NCBI RefSeq assembly: GCF_000247995.1
Contig: NZ_BAFE01000001.1
Span: 1-64,000, forward strand
DNA length: 64,000 nucleotides
DNA from: Mobilicoccus pelagius NBRC 104925
Lineage (GTDB): Bacteria > Actinomycetota > Actinomycetes > Actinomycetales > Dermatophilaceae
Direction of reading: 5' to 3'
In this document: piece by piece, positions 7,792 to 16,278 of the stretch
Layout: every line of letters starts with the position of its first letter
Numbering within the stretch: position 1 is the first letter of the stretch
The notes under the pieces: model-generated
Told to the model about the DNA's origin: nothing
Databases searched by the model: none
Seen by the model: the letters and a program-made list of their open reading frames with translations, nothing else
Position numbers and translations under genes: made by a program

Positions 7792-8700
7792 ATGGCCGGA
7801 GCCACGTACCCCGAACTCCTGCGCACCCCCCTGCACAGGTGGTGGCGCCCCCTCGCGTCCGCAGCGGTCCTGCTGCCCCTCGCGGGAGTGATAACGCTGC
7901 TCGTCTACATCGTCTACTCCCTGGGGCTGACGCTCGCGGGAGTCCCGGTGCCCGCCCGGGAGCACTGGATGGACGACGTCTCGCTCCTCATGCCCTTCAT
8001 GGGCCTGACGAACGCCTCGATGATCCTCGTGGCGCTCGCCGCCGTCGGGGCGGCACATCCGGTGAAGGCGCGGTTCCTCCACTCCGTCGAGGGACGCGTG
8101 CGGTGGCGGTGGCTGGGGCGGTGCGTCCTCGTACTGCTGCCGGTCGACATCGTCCTGGTGGCGGGGATCTTCCTCACCTCGGGCGTCTCTCCGGCCGACG
8201 TCACCGTCGACGGCGGGGCCGTCCGCCTCCTTCTGTCGGCGCTGCTCATCACCCCGTTCCAGGCCGCGGGTGAGGAGTACCTGTGCCGGGGGTGGATCCT
8301 GGCCTCCCTCGGGTCGTGGTTCCGACGCCCGGGCGGCGCGGTGGCCGTGGCGAGTGTGGTCTCGGGAACGGTGTTCGCCGCACTCCACGGCTCGATGGAT
8401 CCGTGGATGTTCCTCGCCCTCGCGGCCGATGGGGCGATCCTCGTCGTGCTCACGTGGCGCACGGGTGGCCTGGAGGCGGCGGTCGCCCACCACGCCGTGC
8501 ACAACGTCGTCCTCCTCGTGCCTGGGGCGCTCACCGGTGCCACGGAGGGGATGCTCGTCGACGAGACGTCGGCCGGTGTCCCCGCCGCTGTCCTCGTGAC
8601 GACCCTGGTCAACGGCGCATTCGCGGCACTCCTGCTGTGGCAGGCATGTCGGGTGGGCATCGCCCGCACCGTCCCTGAGGCCATCGGCGCGACCCCGTGA
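7792..8700 (+). CDS. CPBP family intramembrane metalloprotease
   Basis: A 302-residue membrane protein with about eight hydrophobic segments and the CPBP motifs: AAGEEYLCRGW (EExxxRG), FAALHGS, and the C-terminal HHAVHN. It is not closely similar to the CPBP protein at the left end of the window. The start is uncertain: the ATG at 7792 places the first helix about 20 residues in, but no ribosome site precedes it. A GTG at 7669, with a -10-like GAGCGT 6 nt upstream, would add 41 residues. The gene is divergent from the C92-like hydrolase gene. The substrate is unknown. Confidence 0.75.
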   Translation: MAGATYPELLRTPLHRWWRPLASAAVLLPLAGVITLLVYIVYSLGLTLAGVPVPAREHWMDDVSLLMPFMGLTNASMILVALAAVGAAHPVKARFLHSVEGRVRWRWLGRCVLVLLPVDIVLVAGIFLTSGVSPADVTVDGGAVRLLLSALLITPFQAAGEEYLCRGWILASLGSWFRRPGGAVAVASVVSGTVFAALHGSMDPWMFLALAADGAILVVLTWRTGGLEAAVAHHAVHNVVLLVPGALTGATEGMLVDETSAGVPAAVLVTTLVNGAFAALLLWQACRVGIARTVPEAIGATP

Positions 8701-8742
8701 TCCCGAGGGGTCGACGTCGTGCCGCCCTGCGACACTCTCGTC

Positions 8743-9096
8743 ATGGCCTCTCGCACGTCGACCACGACCGGTTCCTCCTTCATGCCGTCCGCCGGCACGT
8801 GGTGGAAGCTCCTCGGCGCCGCGGGAGTCGCCGGGCTCGTCGCCACGGGGGCACTCACCGTGCGGCAGGAACGGCGCCGCGCCGCCTACACCCCCGACGA
8901 GATCCGCGACCGCCTCCACCGGCGATACGAGGAGGCGGAGGCCGAACTCGCACGTCGTGAGGTCGTCCTCGACTCGACCGTCACCGCACCCCGCCCCTGG
9001 AACGAACGCCTCGACCTCGTCCTCCGCCGCCACCGTCACCAGCCGCCACCGTTCCTCGCCCGCCACCTCCCCGCCGAGCCCCGCGACCAGGCCTGA
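8743..9096 (+). CDS. Small single-pass membrane protein
   Basis: A 117-residue protein with one membrane helix (about residues 23-40, LLGAAGVAGLVATGALTV) followed by a long charged helical region starting RQERRRAAYTPDEIRDRLHR and a proline/histidine-rich tail. An N-in or N-out topology cannot be decided. The ATG at 8743 follows a -10-like GACACT by 6 nt, fitting the leaderless pattern seen elsewhere here; there is no ribosome site. It begins 42 nt after the CPBP gene. No family was recognised. Confidence 0.55.
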   Translation: MASRTSTTTGSSFMPSAGTWWKLLGAAGVAGLVATGALTVRQERRRAAYTPDEIRDRLHRRYEEAEAELARREVVLDSTVTAPRPWNERLDLVLRRHRHQPPPFLARHLPAEPRDQA

Positions 9097-9174
9097 ACCC
9101 GACCCTCGACCCTGCCGAGTCGGATCCCCGGTAGCGGCGGCTCACGGAAGGGGCAGCGGTGGCGCCTGCCGCGA

Positions 9175-9420
9175 TCAGGCCCCGGTCTTGACACGCCGAC
9201 GCCGCGCCCGCTCGTCGCGGCTGCGCTTCTCGAGGGGGTGGGCGAGCCAGAGGAGCGGCGTCATGACGACGAGCGCGACGAGGGCGACCCGGACGAGGTC
9301 CGTCACCGACCGGATCCCGAGGAACGGGTGATCGAACCACGACGCCACCCACGCCAGGAACGCGATCGAGACGACCCAGGCGACCGCCTGGCCCACCGCC
9401 CATCGCGTGCGCTCGCTCAC
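9175..9420 (-). CDS. Small two-helix membrane protein
   Basis: An 81-residue protein with two hydrophobic segments (about residues 8-27 and 42-60) and a strongly basic C-terminus (EKRSRDERARRRRVKTGA), which by the positive-inside rule would be cytoplasmic. It starts with GTG at 9420, preceded by GGAGGGGAG at suitable distance. No family was recognised. It is followed on the same strand, upstream, by another small membrane protein gene, but with a 110-nt gap. Confidence 0.55.
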   Translation of the reverse strand: MSERTRWAVGQAVAWVVSIAFLAWVASWFDHPFLGIRSVTDLVRVALVALVVMTPLLWLAHPLEKRSRDERARRRRVKTGA

Positions 9421-9530
9421 GCCGGCTCTCCCCTCCGTCTCGTCCCATCCGACTCGTCGAGGTGTCGACGGCGCGTGGGGCACCTCCGCGCAGTACACCA
9501 CCTGCGCGTTCCCTCGGGAGGCTCTGCAGT

Positions 9531-9731
9531 TCAGGGTTCGTCCAGTGGCCGCGGGTCGCGTTCCCCGTCGCGCACGAGCGGCCATGCCAGCCCGGTGACG
9601 AACAAGACCCCGAGGAAGAGCCACCGCCTTCCCCCGATGAGGGAGGCGCTCGTCGACCACCCGATCCCGAGCCCCATGATCAATCCCATCAGGTAGACGA
9701 CCAGGGTCCACCGCCATTCCATCGAACGCAT
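9531..9731 (-). CDS. Small two-helix membrane protein
   Basis: A 66-residue protein: a short N-terminus (MRSMEWRW), two hydrophobic helices (residues about 9-28 and 37-53) with a small polar turn, and an acidic tail (RDGERDPRPLDEP). The ATG at 9731 was chosen over upstream ATGs because the strong ribosome site GGAGGAGGAG ends 5 nt before it. No family was recognised. Its 5' region overlaps nothing, and the next gene diverges from 9824. Confidence 0.55.
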   Translation of the reverse strand: MRSMEWRWTLVVYLMGLIMGLGIGWSTSASLIGGRRWLFLGVLFVTGLAWPLVRDGERDPRPLDEP

Positions 9732-9823
9732 CGGTCTCCTCCTCCTCCCAGATGTCATCACACCATGCCGTCACACTGGAACCTCCGCCCCCGGATCCGG
9801 CCGGGGCCGACCTGAGGAGCACC

Positions 9824-10162
9824 ATGGATCTCGAGTTCGACCCCACCGCCGCCGAACGACTCCAGCGCATCGTCGGCGAGGCGAATCAGAACGCCTACGA
9901 CATCGTGCGCGGCATCCAGCGCCGCCTCGGTGAGGACGCCGACCCGCTCAGCCACCCCGAGGTCTCCGACGCGTTGAAGCAGGGCTTCGCCCGCAACTTC
10001 GCCGCGGTGCAGATGGGCCAGGCGATCCTCCTCTGCCTCGAGACCGGCGTGCCCGTCCGCGACGTCCTCGTCCTCCTCGACCTCGAAGGCCTCATGGAGC
10101 AGGAGAAGAGCTTCGACGACGAACTCGACGCCCTCCTCTCGGACGACGACGGGACCGCCTGA
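9824..10162 (+). CDS. Conserved helical protein of unknown function
   Basis: A 112-residue soluble, acidic, all-helical protein (FDPTAAERLQRIVGEANQNA; later FARNFAAVQMGQAILLCLET) without membrane segment or known motif. The C-terminus is very acidic (KSFDDELDALLSDDDGT). The ATG at 9824 is preceded by GAGGAGC at 5 nt. Codon use is typical of the window, so it is a credible gene. The following 242 nt up to the TrpB2 gene hold no gene. Confidence 0.6.
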   Translation: MDLEFDPTAAERLQRIVGEANQNAYDIVRGIQRRLGEDADPLSHPEVSDALKQGFARNFAAVQMGQAILLCLETGVPVRDVLVLLDLEGLMEQEKSFDDELDALLSDDDGTA

Positions 10163-10404
10163 CACCCTCCGCCGGGGGACGGGGACCCTGCTGTCGCACC
10201 CCTTCACTCCTGCCGCCCTGGCCGCATGCATTCCTTCCGTCGGGTCGACGGAGATCTCCCCGCGGGAAACCGCCGGAACGACGGACTCACTGCCGGGTTC
10301 GAGTGGTCGGGCAGCTCCACGCCCGCACGCGCGGTCGGCATGTGCGACCGAGTCGGTGGGGCGGACCCCGTCCCACCACACCTCGTGCCGCCTACAGTGA
10401 CCGC

Positions 10405-11748
10405 GTGACCGAGAACTCCGCCGCCAGCGCACGTCATGCGTCCGAGAGGACGAAGGTCTTCCTCGACGAGAGCGAGATCCCGACGCACTGGTACAACATC
10501 GTCGCCGACCTGCCCACCCCGCCCGCGCCGCACCTGCACCCCGGCACGCGGGAGCCGATGACGGCCGACGACATGGCGGCGCTCTTCGCCCCAGGACTCA
10601 TCGAGCAGGAGCTCAGCACGGAGCGGTGGATCGAGATCCCCGAGGCCGTCCAGGAGATCTACCGCCTGTGGCGGCCCTCGCCGCTGCACCGGGCCCGGCG
10701 TCTCGAGGAGGCGCTCGGCACGACCGCGCGGATGTACTACAAGTACGAGGGCGAGTCGCCCGTCGGCTCCCACAAGACGAACTCGGCCGTGCCGCAGGTG
10801 TACTTCAACAAGAACGCCGGCCGCACCCGCCTCACCACCGAGACCGGCGCCGGCCAGTGGGGTGCCGCGCTCGCGTTCGCGTCCCAGGTGTTCGGGCTCA
10901 CCTGCGAGATCTTCCAGGTCCGCAACACGTACGAGAACAAGCCCTACCGCAGCCTCCTCATGCGGACGTTCGGTGCGCAGGTGCAGCCGTCGCCGTCGAT
11001 GAACACCGCGGCCGGGCGCGATCTCAACGCCCGGTTCCCCGGCACGTCGGGCAGCCTCGGCATGGCGATCTCCGAGGCCGTCGAACTCGCACTCCAGGAC
11101 CCGAACGCCTCCTACGCCCTCGGCTCCGTGCTCAACCACGTCGCCCTCCACCAGACCGTCATCGGTCAGGAGGCGATCCGCCAGTTCGCCGGATTCGGGG
11201 AGTCTCTGCCCGACCACCTCTTCGCCTGCGCGGGCGGCGGGTCCAACCTCGCCGGCATCGCGTTCCCGTTCATCCGGGAGAACCTCGAAGGGCGCGCGCA
11301 CGTCGACGTCGTCGCGTGCGAACCGGCCGCCGCGCCGAGCATGACGCAGGGCGAGTTCCGTTACGACTTCGGCGATGTCTCCGGCACGACGCCGCTCATG
11401 AAGATGTACACGCTCGGCAACGAGTTCGTGCCCGACCCCGTCCACGCCGGCGGGCTCCGCTACCACGGCATGGCGCCGCTCGTGAGCCACTGCTACCACG
11501 AAGGCCTCGTGCGGGCCGTCGCGATCAAGCAGCGGGAGGCCTTCGAGGCCGGGGTGCTGTTCGCCCGCGCCGAGGGCATCGTCCGCGCCAGCGAGTCGAC
11601 CCACGCCATCGCCGGCGCGCTGCGTCAGGCCCGTGCGGCGGCCGAGGACGGCACGAGCCCCGTCATCCTCATCGGCGTCTCCGGATCGGGCCAGCTCGAC
11701 CTGCCCGCCTACGCCGAGTTCCTCTCCGGGGACATGCTCGACACGTGA
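10405..11748 (+). CDS. trpB2: TrpB2-type tryptophan synthase beta chain
   Basis: A PLP enzyme of 447 residues that joins indole and serine to tryptophan. The PLP lysine is K124 in GESPVGSHKTNSA; the substrate block ETGAGQWGAALAFA and the phosphate-binding CAGGGSNLAGIAFPF are present. The long N-terminal extension (about 80 residues, EIPTHWYNIVADLP) and overall length mark the TrpB2 branch, which often works without TrpA and may salvage free indole or use phosphoserine. No other trp gene is nearby, consistent with a solitary role. A TACAGT -10 ends 6 nt before the GTG at 10405, so the mRNA is leaderless and the start is well fixed. Confidence 0.9.
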   Translation: MTENSAASARHASERTKVFLDESEIPTHWYNIVADLPTPPAPHLHPGTREPMTADDMAALFAPGLIEQELSTERWIEIPEAVQEIYRLWRPSPLHRARRLEEALGTTARMYYKYEGESPVGSHKTNSAVPQVYFNKNAGRTRLTTETGAGQWGAALAFASQVFGLTCEIFQVRNTYENKPYRSLLMRTFGAQVQPSPSMNTAAGRDLNARFPGTSGSLGMAISEAVELALQDPNASYALGSVLNHVALHQTVIGQEAIRQFAGFGESLPDHLFACAGGGSNLAGIAFPFIRENLEGRAHVDVVACEPAAAPSMTQGEFRYDFGDVSGTTPLMKMYTLGNEFVPDPVHAGGLRYHGMAPLVSHCYHEGLVRAVAIKQREAFEAGVLFARAEGIVRASESTHAIAGALRQARAAAEDGTSPVILIGVSGSGQLDLPAYAEFLSGDMLDT

Positions 11749-11903
11749 CGACGAGCACGTCGTGACGACGGGGCCGGTGGCGAGCGCCGCGCCCCGGTCA
11801 CCCCTACGCCACTCGTGCACAGGTCATGCGCCGAGCGGTCACGTGTCCACGGGAGGTGACCACAGCGGGGTCGAGGGTGGGACGTCGTCGGAAGACTTCA
11901 CGC

Positions 11904-12440
11904 ATGACTCCCGTCGTCTTCTACCGCAGCACTCGTTCACTCGTGCTCGTCGGCCTGGCAACGATTGCCTTCTCGATGGTGGGCCTGTTCCTGCCCTTCC
12001 AGCACCCCTCCACCGTCTCCCACGCGAAACTCGTCGTGGCCGGTGTCGCGGGCCTCGTGTTCTCCCTGTTCTGCGCGGTGGGATGGGTGCGGCTGTGGCT
12101 GCACCGTCACGAACCCGCCCTCGTCGTCGACCACCTCGGTTTCACCGACGCGACGCGCACCGTCGGAGTGGGCCGGGTCGACTGGTCCGAGGTGCGCGGG
12201 ATCCGCGTCGTCGAGCAAGACCGCGTGCGCCACGTGTGCGTCGATCTCGTCGACGACGAAGCCTTCCTGGCGAGGTTCTCCCCGCGCACCGCGGTGCTGA
12301 TGCGCAAAAACATCGAGCTGCTGGGGACGCCGGCCGCCATCGCAGCCGCGGGCCTGGACAGGCCGTTCGGCGAAGTCGTCGTCACGATGGAGTCCGCCCT
12401 GGCCGCGTCGCGATGGTCGCACGGACGAGCCGCGGTGTGA
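11904..12440 (+). CDS. Membrane protein resembling the STM3941 family
   Basis: A 178-residue protein. It begins MTPVVFYRSTRSLVLVGLAT with two membrane helices (about residues 11-32 and 44-66) and then a beta-rich domain with LVVDHLGFTDATRTVGVGRV and WSEVRGIRVVEQD, the pattern of PH-like domains in STM3941-type proteins. Function is unknown; such domains may bind lipids or proteins at the inner face of the membrane. The ATG at 11904 follows a -10-like AAGACT by 6 nt and lacks a ribosome site, so a leaderless start is likely. An 8-bp tandem repeat and a strong terminator follow. Confidence 0.6.
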   Translation: MTPVVFYRSTRSLVLVGLATIAFSMVGLFLPFQHPSTVSHAKLVVAGVAGLVFSLFCAVGWVRLWLHRHEPALVVDHLGFTDATRTVGVGRVDWSEVRGIRVVEQDRVRHVCVDLVDDEAFLARFSPRTAVLMRKNIELLGTPAAIAAAGLDRPFGEVVVTMESALAASRWSHGRAAV

Positions 12441-12500
12441 CACCTCGCAGTCATGGTGTCACTCCCGCCCATGCCCACCGCCCGGCCCAGACGCTCGAGG

Positions 12501-12544
12501 ACACTCCGACACTCCGACACTCCGACACTCCGACACTCCGACAC
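12501..12544. repeat. 8-bp tandem repeat (5.5 copies)
   Basis: The unit ACACTCCG is repeated five times without any mismatch from 12501 to 12540, with half a unit after it. It is intergenic, between the STM3941-like gene and the bidirectional terminator. Perfect short tandem repeats of this kind change copy number by slippage and can serve as strain markers. Confidence 0.9.
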
Positions 12545-12574
12545 GCGGTGACCGCACGACGTCCACGCACGATG

Positions 12575-12605
12575 AACCCCGATCCGCAGCAGGCGGATCG
12601 GGGTT
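12575..12605. terminator. Bidirectional hairpin terminator
   Basis: AACCCCGATCCGC (12575-12587) pairs perfectly with GCGGATCGGGGTT (12593-12605) around a 5-nt loop, a 13-bp stem. It lies between the rightward STM3941-like gene and the leftward transglycosylase remnant and could stop transcription from both sides. Confidence 0.75.
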
Positions 12606-12626
12606 CGCCGTCACGGGCGGGGGTGC

Positions 12627-12840
12627 TCAGCCCCAGCAATGCTTGGAGGGGTTCCAGGGCGTCGTGCCCTGCTCCCGCAGCAGCTCGCGGGCAGCCGCGT
12701 CCTGCACGGACTTCGGCGCATGCTTGGCGCGGGGATAGCCCTTCGACGCCGACAGGCCACGCCAGGTGGAGTCGATCATCTGGTATGCGCCGGACGCCGA
12801 GGAGCGCGGGTTCTGGGCGCGGTAGTCGTCGCCGCTCTCG
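12627..12840 (-). pseudogene. C-terminal fragment of a transglycosylase-like (lysozyme/Rpf fold) protein
   Basis: The last 70 codons encode ESGDDYRAQNPRSSASGAYQ, MIDSTWRG and a tail ending WNPSKHCWG, the transglycosylase-like domain of secreted actinobacterial muralytic proteins. The conserved Glu of the ESGG motif (codon at 12838-12840) is the first homologous residue; everything upstream, including any signal peptide, is missing because the sequence switches to a response regulator gene on the opposite strand. The intact terminator downstream shows that the 3' end is original. The fragment has no start codon and cannot be secreted. Confidence 0.6.
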
Positions 12841-13496
12841 CCGCCGACGGCGCCGTCGTCGACCTCACCCACGATCCTCTCGTCGCCGGTCGTATCGCCG
12901 CCCACGGGGGCTGTGCCGTCGTCGTCTGCGTCGAGACGATCGTCCCCGCCTCCCTCGACTGGTGCCGGGAGGTGCGCGACTCCGACGTGGGCGCCGCGAT
13001 CCTGCTCGTCGCCGACCATGCCGAGCCGGGCCTCGTCGTCTCCGCCCTCGACGCCGGCGCCGACGACTGCGTCACCCGTCCCGTCCGCCTCGGCGAGATC
13101 ACCGCACGCGTGCGGGCCGTCGTCCGTCGCGGCGGGTCCCCCCGCCACGTGGAACTCCGGGTCGGATCCCTCCACCTCGACCCCGCCGCCCACCGCGTGT
13201 GGCGCGGGAACGAGGAGATCGACACGACCGCGACCGAGTTCGCGCTCCTCGCCGAACTCATGCGGCATTCCGGCCAGGTGCTCAGCCGCGCCGAACTCCT
13301 CGATCTCGTGTGGGGGCGGGAGGAGTCCGAGACGTCCAACGTCGTCGACCAGGCCGTCGCCCGCCTGCGGCGCCTCGTCGACGAACCCTTCGACCTCGCC
13401 ACCCTCGAGACCGTCCGAGGCGTCGGGTACCGCCTCGTCGACGACGACACGACCGGAACGCCCTCGAGCAAGGGCACCGGTGGCGGCGACACGTGA
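12841..13496 (+). pseudogene. OmpR/PhoB-type response regulator lacking its N-terminus
   Basis: Homology begins at LAADGAVVDLTHDPLVAGRI, about 20 residues into a receiver domain; the first strand with the acidic pair is absent. The rest of the receiver is aberrant: the phospho-acceptor Asp is Glu (VVVCVETIVP), and the conserved Lys of the KP motif is Arg (DCVTRPV). The winged-helix DNA-binding domain is complete (HVELRVGSLHLDPAAHRVWR through VRGVGYRLV). An in-frame ATG exists only at 12639, inside the antisense transglycosylase remnant. No histidine kinase gene follows. It may be a dead gene or a phosphorylation-independent DNA-binding protein; the deletion scar at about 12840 favours the first. 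Confidence 0.6.
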
Positions 13497-13517
13497 GCGG
13501 GGGACGGTGGCTGCGCG

Positions 13518-14045
13518 TCAGTCCTCCGGCGGGTACGTGATCGTCGTGCCCTCGACGTGGGCGAAGGACGTGAGCTTCTCCGCGGTCACCTTGCCGGGGC
13601 CCATGATGTCGAGGACGCGCACGCCGCGGACGAGGAGCGCGTCGCCCACCATTGAGCGGTGACACCGCCAGGGCACCGCCTCGGCGCACATGACGACCGT
13701 CGGCGCCTCGGCCGCGAGCGTGAGGAGCTCCTCGACGGCCGTGCTGAACTCGGGGGTCTGCATGTAGTCGGCATAGCCGCGGAACGACGCGTTGCGCCAG
13801 CCGGTGTTGACGGAGTCCTTCGACGTGTGGCGCAGACCGCCGAGGCCGGGGAGGCGGACGTAGGCGATGCCCCGTGCCTCCAGGCCCGGCGGGAGGGTGT
13901 CTCGCCCGTACTGCGGGTTGTGCCGCGAGCCCGGCACGGTGCGGATGTCGACGAGACGGGTGATCCCGTGCTCCCGCAGCAGGTCCACGAACTCGTCGAG
14001 CGAACGTGTCGAATGCCCGATGGTCCACACGGTCGGTTCACTCAT
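13518..14045 (-). CDS. DUF488 family protein
   Basis: A 175-residue protein with the DUF488 signatures: VWTIGHSTRSLDEFVDLLRE at the N-terminus, LVDIRTVPGSRHNPQY, and CAEAVPWRCHRSMVGDAL near residue 130, where the two cysteines and His are conserved. The function of the family is not established. It starts at the ATG 14045, after GGGGG and a -10-like CATGCT 7 nt upstream; two in-frame ATGs are 12 nt apart, and the second is favoured. The gene converges with the truncated response regulator, with only 21 nt between them. Confidence 0.8.
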   Translation of the reverse strand: MSEPTVWTIGHSTRSLDEFVDLLREHGITRLVDIRTVPGSRHNPQYGRDTLPPGLEARGIAYVRLPGLGGLRHTSKDSVNTGWRNASFRGYADYMQTPEFSTAVEELLTLAAEAPTVVMCAEAVPWRCHRSMVGDALLVRGVRVLDIMGPGKVTAEKLTSFAHVEGTTITYPPED

Positions 14046-14278
14046 GACCCCCAGCATGCCGCGCGCTCGCGTCGCCACCGACGGGCCCTCCGGGTGCGGC
14101 GCGATCGCGCTCGCCGAGTGAATCCGCCTGACCGCGCATGCGATCGGCGGGTTCGGCCGGACATCGGGGGTGCCACTCGTCCCTCTTGCCTGCATCCGCG
14201 GCGTCGGTACACGCTCCCCGATGGGCAGAATGACGACACGTCGGCGGGCGTCGCCGACGCCAGGACGAGGGGTGGACG

Positions 14279-15265
14279 ATGCGAGAGGTCGTGGTGGTCG
14301 CGGCTCTCGCCGCGCTGCTCGCCGGGTGTGCCGGCCCCGCCCCGCTCACCCCAGAGGAGCGTCGATCCTTGCATCCCACCCCCTCCGCTCCGCCGGAGAC
14401 GCCCGTCCCCGCCCGTCACCTCGTCGGTCGCGAATACGTGAAGAACGGCGACGACGCGCAGGTGCTCGACCTCACCGTTCCCGGTGGCCACCTCGGCCCT
14501 CGGCCCGTCGTCGTGTTCGTCCACGGCGGCGGCTGGGAGAGCGGCAGCCGCAGCATGTGGGAGAGCAGCGAGGGGGCGAACTTCGCCGCGCTTCGGGCGC
14601 TCCTCCTCGAGCGCGGGTGGGCGACGGTGAGCGTCGACTACCGCCTCAGCGACACGGCCCGGATGCCCGCCCAGCTCCACGACGTCAAGGCCGCCGTGCG
14701 GTGGGTCCACGCCCACGCCGGTCGGTACGGCCTCGACCACGACCGCATCGCCGTCATGGGCGATTCCGCGGGCGGGCACCTCGCCCAGCTCCTCGGCACG
14801 ACCCGCGGGCAGGCCGCCCACGAGGGCGACCTCGGTGTGAAGAACGGTGCCCGCAGCGACGTCGTCGCCGTCGTCAGCTACTACGGCGTCTCCGACCTGC
14901 GGCGCCTCGTCTCCGACCGTGTCGCCGCCGGGTGCGGGCAAGGATCGGCCGGAGCGACCTCCCCGGAGGGGCGCCTCCTCGGCGCAGACCCTGCTGCCTC
15001 CGCCGGGCGTGCGAGGGCGGACGCGGCGAGCCCCCTCACGTACGTCTCGTCCGAGGCCGCGCCGACGCTGATGTTCCACGGGAAACAGGACTGCGTCGTG
15101 CCCGCGGCCCAGTCGGAACGCACCGTCGCCGCCCTGCGTCGCGCCGGGGCATCCGCCGATCTCGTCCTCGTCGACGGCGCCCACCACGCCGACCCGGTCT
15201 TCTTCACCCGCCCCGAGCTGCAGCGACGCACCCTCGACTTCCTCGCCCAGCACGTCGAGGAGTGA
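14279..15265 (+). CDS. Secreted alpha/beta hydrolase lipoprotein (esterase/BD-FAE-like)
   Basis: A 328-residue protein with a lipoprotein signal peptide (VVVAALAALLAGC, lipidated Cys17). The hydrolase domain has the oxyanion motif HGGGW (about residue 82), the nucleophile elbow MGDSAGGHLAQ with Ser near residue 163, an acidic residue in HGKQDCVVP, and the catalytic His in DGAHHADPVFF. This order is that of carboxylesterases of the hormone-sensitive-lipase/feruloyl-esterase type, acting outside the membrane. GAGGGGTGG stands just before the ATG. The following small gene starts 35 nt downstream but has its own promoter. The substrate is unknown. Confidence 0.8.
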   Translation: MREVVVVAALAALLAGCAGPAPLTPEERRSLHPTPSAPPETPVPARHLVGREYVKNGDDAQVLDLTVPGGHLGPRPVVVFVHGGGWESGSRSMWESSEGANFAALRALLLERGWATVSVDYRLSDTARMPAQLHDVKAAVRWVHAHAGRYGLDHDRIAVMGDSAGGHLAQLLGTTRGQAAHEGDLGVKNGARSDVVAVVSYYGVSDLRRLVSDRVAAGCGQGSAGATSPEGRLLGADPAASAGRARADAASPLTYVSSEAAPTLMFHGKQDCVVPAAQSERTVAALRRAGASADLVLVDGAHHADPVFFTRPELQRRTLDFLAQHVEE

Positions 15266-15300
15266 GCGTGCGGCACCCCGTCGGCCCGTAGGGTGCCGGC

Positions 15301-15489
15301 ATGATCGGAACCCCCGACATCGTCACGACCCTGCTCGTCCTCGTCGTGCCGTGGGCGATCACCCTCTTCGTCCTCCACTGGGTCATCCGCCTCGGCGTGC
15401 GCCACGGCGTGCTCGACGCGACCGCGGCCCGCGTGGCCCGATCCGCGATGCCGACGGGTTCCGTCCCGCCGTCCCGACCTCAGGGCTGA
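15301..15489 (+). CDS. Small single-pass membrane protein
   Basis: A 62-residue protein with one long hydrophobic segment (residues 6-30: IVTTLLVLVVPWAITLFVLH and on) and a basic C-terminal region rich in Arg, predicted cytoplasmic. TAGGGT (15289-15294) lies 6 nt before the ATG, so this gene is probably transcribed as its own leaderless mRNA despite closely following the esterase gene. No family was recognised. Confidence 0.55.
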   Translation: MIGTPDIVTTLLVLVVPWAITLFVLHWVIRLGVRHGVLDATAARVARSAMPTGSVPPSRPQG

Positions 15490-15571
15490 CCGCCGCCCGC
15501 GACGCCGCAACTGCGCCCCGGGGTGGGCAGGACCGGACGTCGCCGACGATCTCCACCCGCTCGTCGGCCCG

Positions 15572-16194
15572 TCAGCCGAGCGAGATCCCCGAGTAGACGC
15601 CCGCGAGGGCGAGCGCCGAGAGGGTGACCCCGTCGCGCAGACGACCGGTGGCGATGAGCTCCTTCACCTCGGCGAGGGTGAACCAGCGGGTCGTCGCGAC
15701 CTCCGGCTCGTCCTCGTCCTCGGCGTCGGACTCGGCGAACTCGAACGAGGCGAGGACGACGTCGACGGCCGCGCCGAACACGCCCACGTCGGGGTAGATC
15801 TCGCCGAGGTCGGCGACGAGGGACGCCTGCGCGCCGGTCTCCTCCCCGAACTCGCGGAGGGCGGACTCGGCGGGCGAGTCGTCCTCCTCGTCGACCATGC
15901 CGCTCGGCAGCTCCCACGCGCGGATGCCGGGGGTCGGGCGGACCTGCTCGACGAGGAGGATCCGCGGCTCGGGGCCGTCGCGGCGGACGCACACGCAGGC
16001 CGCGCCGGTGAGGCGCCCGTCGGTCTCGCCCATCCGCAACCGCAGGTTCGGGCGTTCCCAGCCGCCTCGGTGCGGATCGCGGACTCGACGCGCCAGTGGC
16101 CGTGGCGGTCGTCCTCCCACTCGGTGGTCCAGTCGAGGGGATCGCACGGCGGGGAGGTGCGCTGCCGGGCCGAACGGAGGGAATCACGACTCAT
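15572..16194 (-). pseudogene. NUDIX hydrolase with a frameshift
   Basis: The main frame carries a NUDIX domain of the ADP-ribose pyrophosphatase kind: GAACVCV..., LLVEQVRPTPGIRAWELPSG, and the Nudix box with ALREFGEETGA. The start (ATG 16194, MSRDSLRSARQRT) and first 45 residues, ending GHWRVESAIRTEA, are in another frame; the frames meet at about 16053-16062, where GAGGCGGCTGGG appears to have lost a base relative to a coding GAG-GCx-GGC-GGC-TGG. Restoring the frame yields a normal protein of about 205 residues. Either a genuine one-base mutation or a sequencing error would explain this. A shorter protein from an internal start would lack the first strand. Confidence 0.65.
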
Positions 16195-16278
16195 GCGACC
16201 AGTGTCGACGCGTCGCCCGGCCGCGGCGAACCGGGTCGCAACGAAGGGGCGCGCCGCCACGAGGGGGCCGGCAGGAGG

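Noticed and set aside
10204-11820. Minus-strand open frame of 538 codons opposite trpB2
   Set aside because: Antisense to a clearly conserved PLP enzyme and without recognisable features.
12501-12544. CRISPR array
   Set aside because: The 8-bp units are contiguous without spacers, and no cas gene is present. The 12-bp coding repeat at 32193 was rejected for the same reason.
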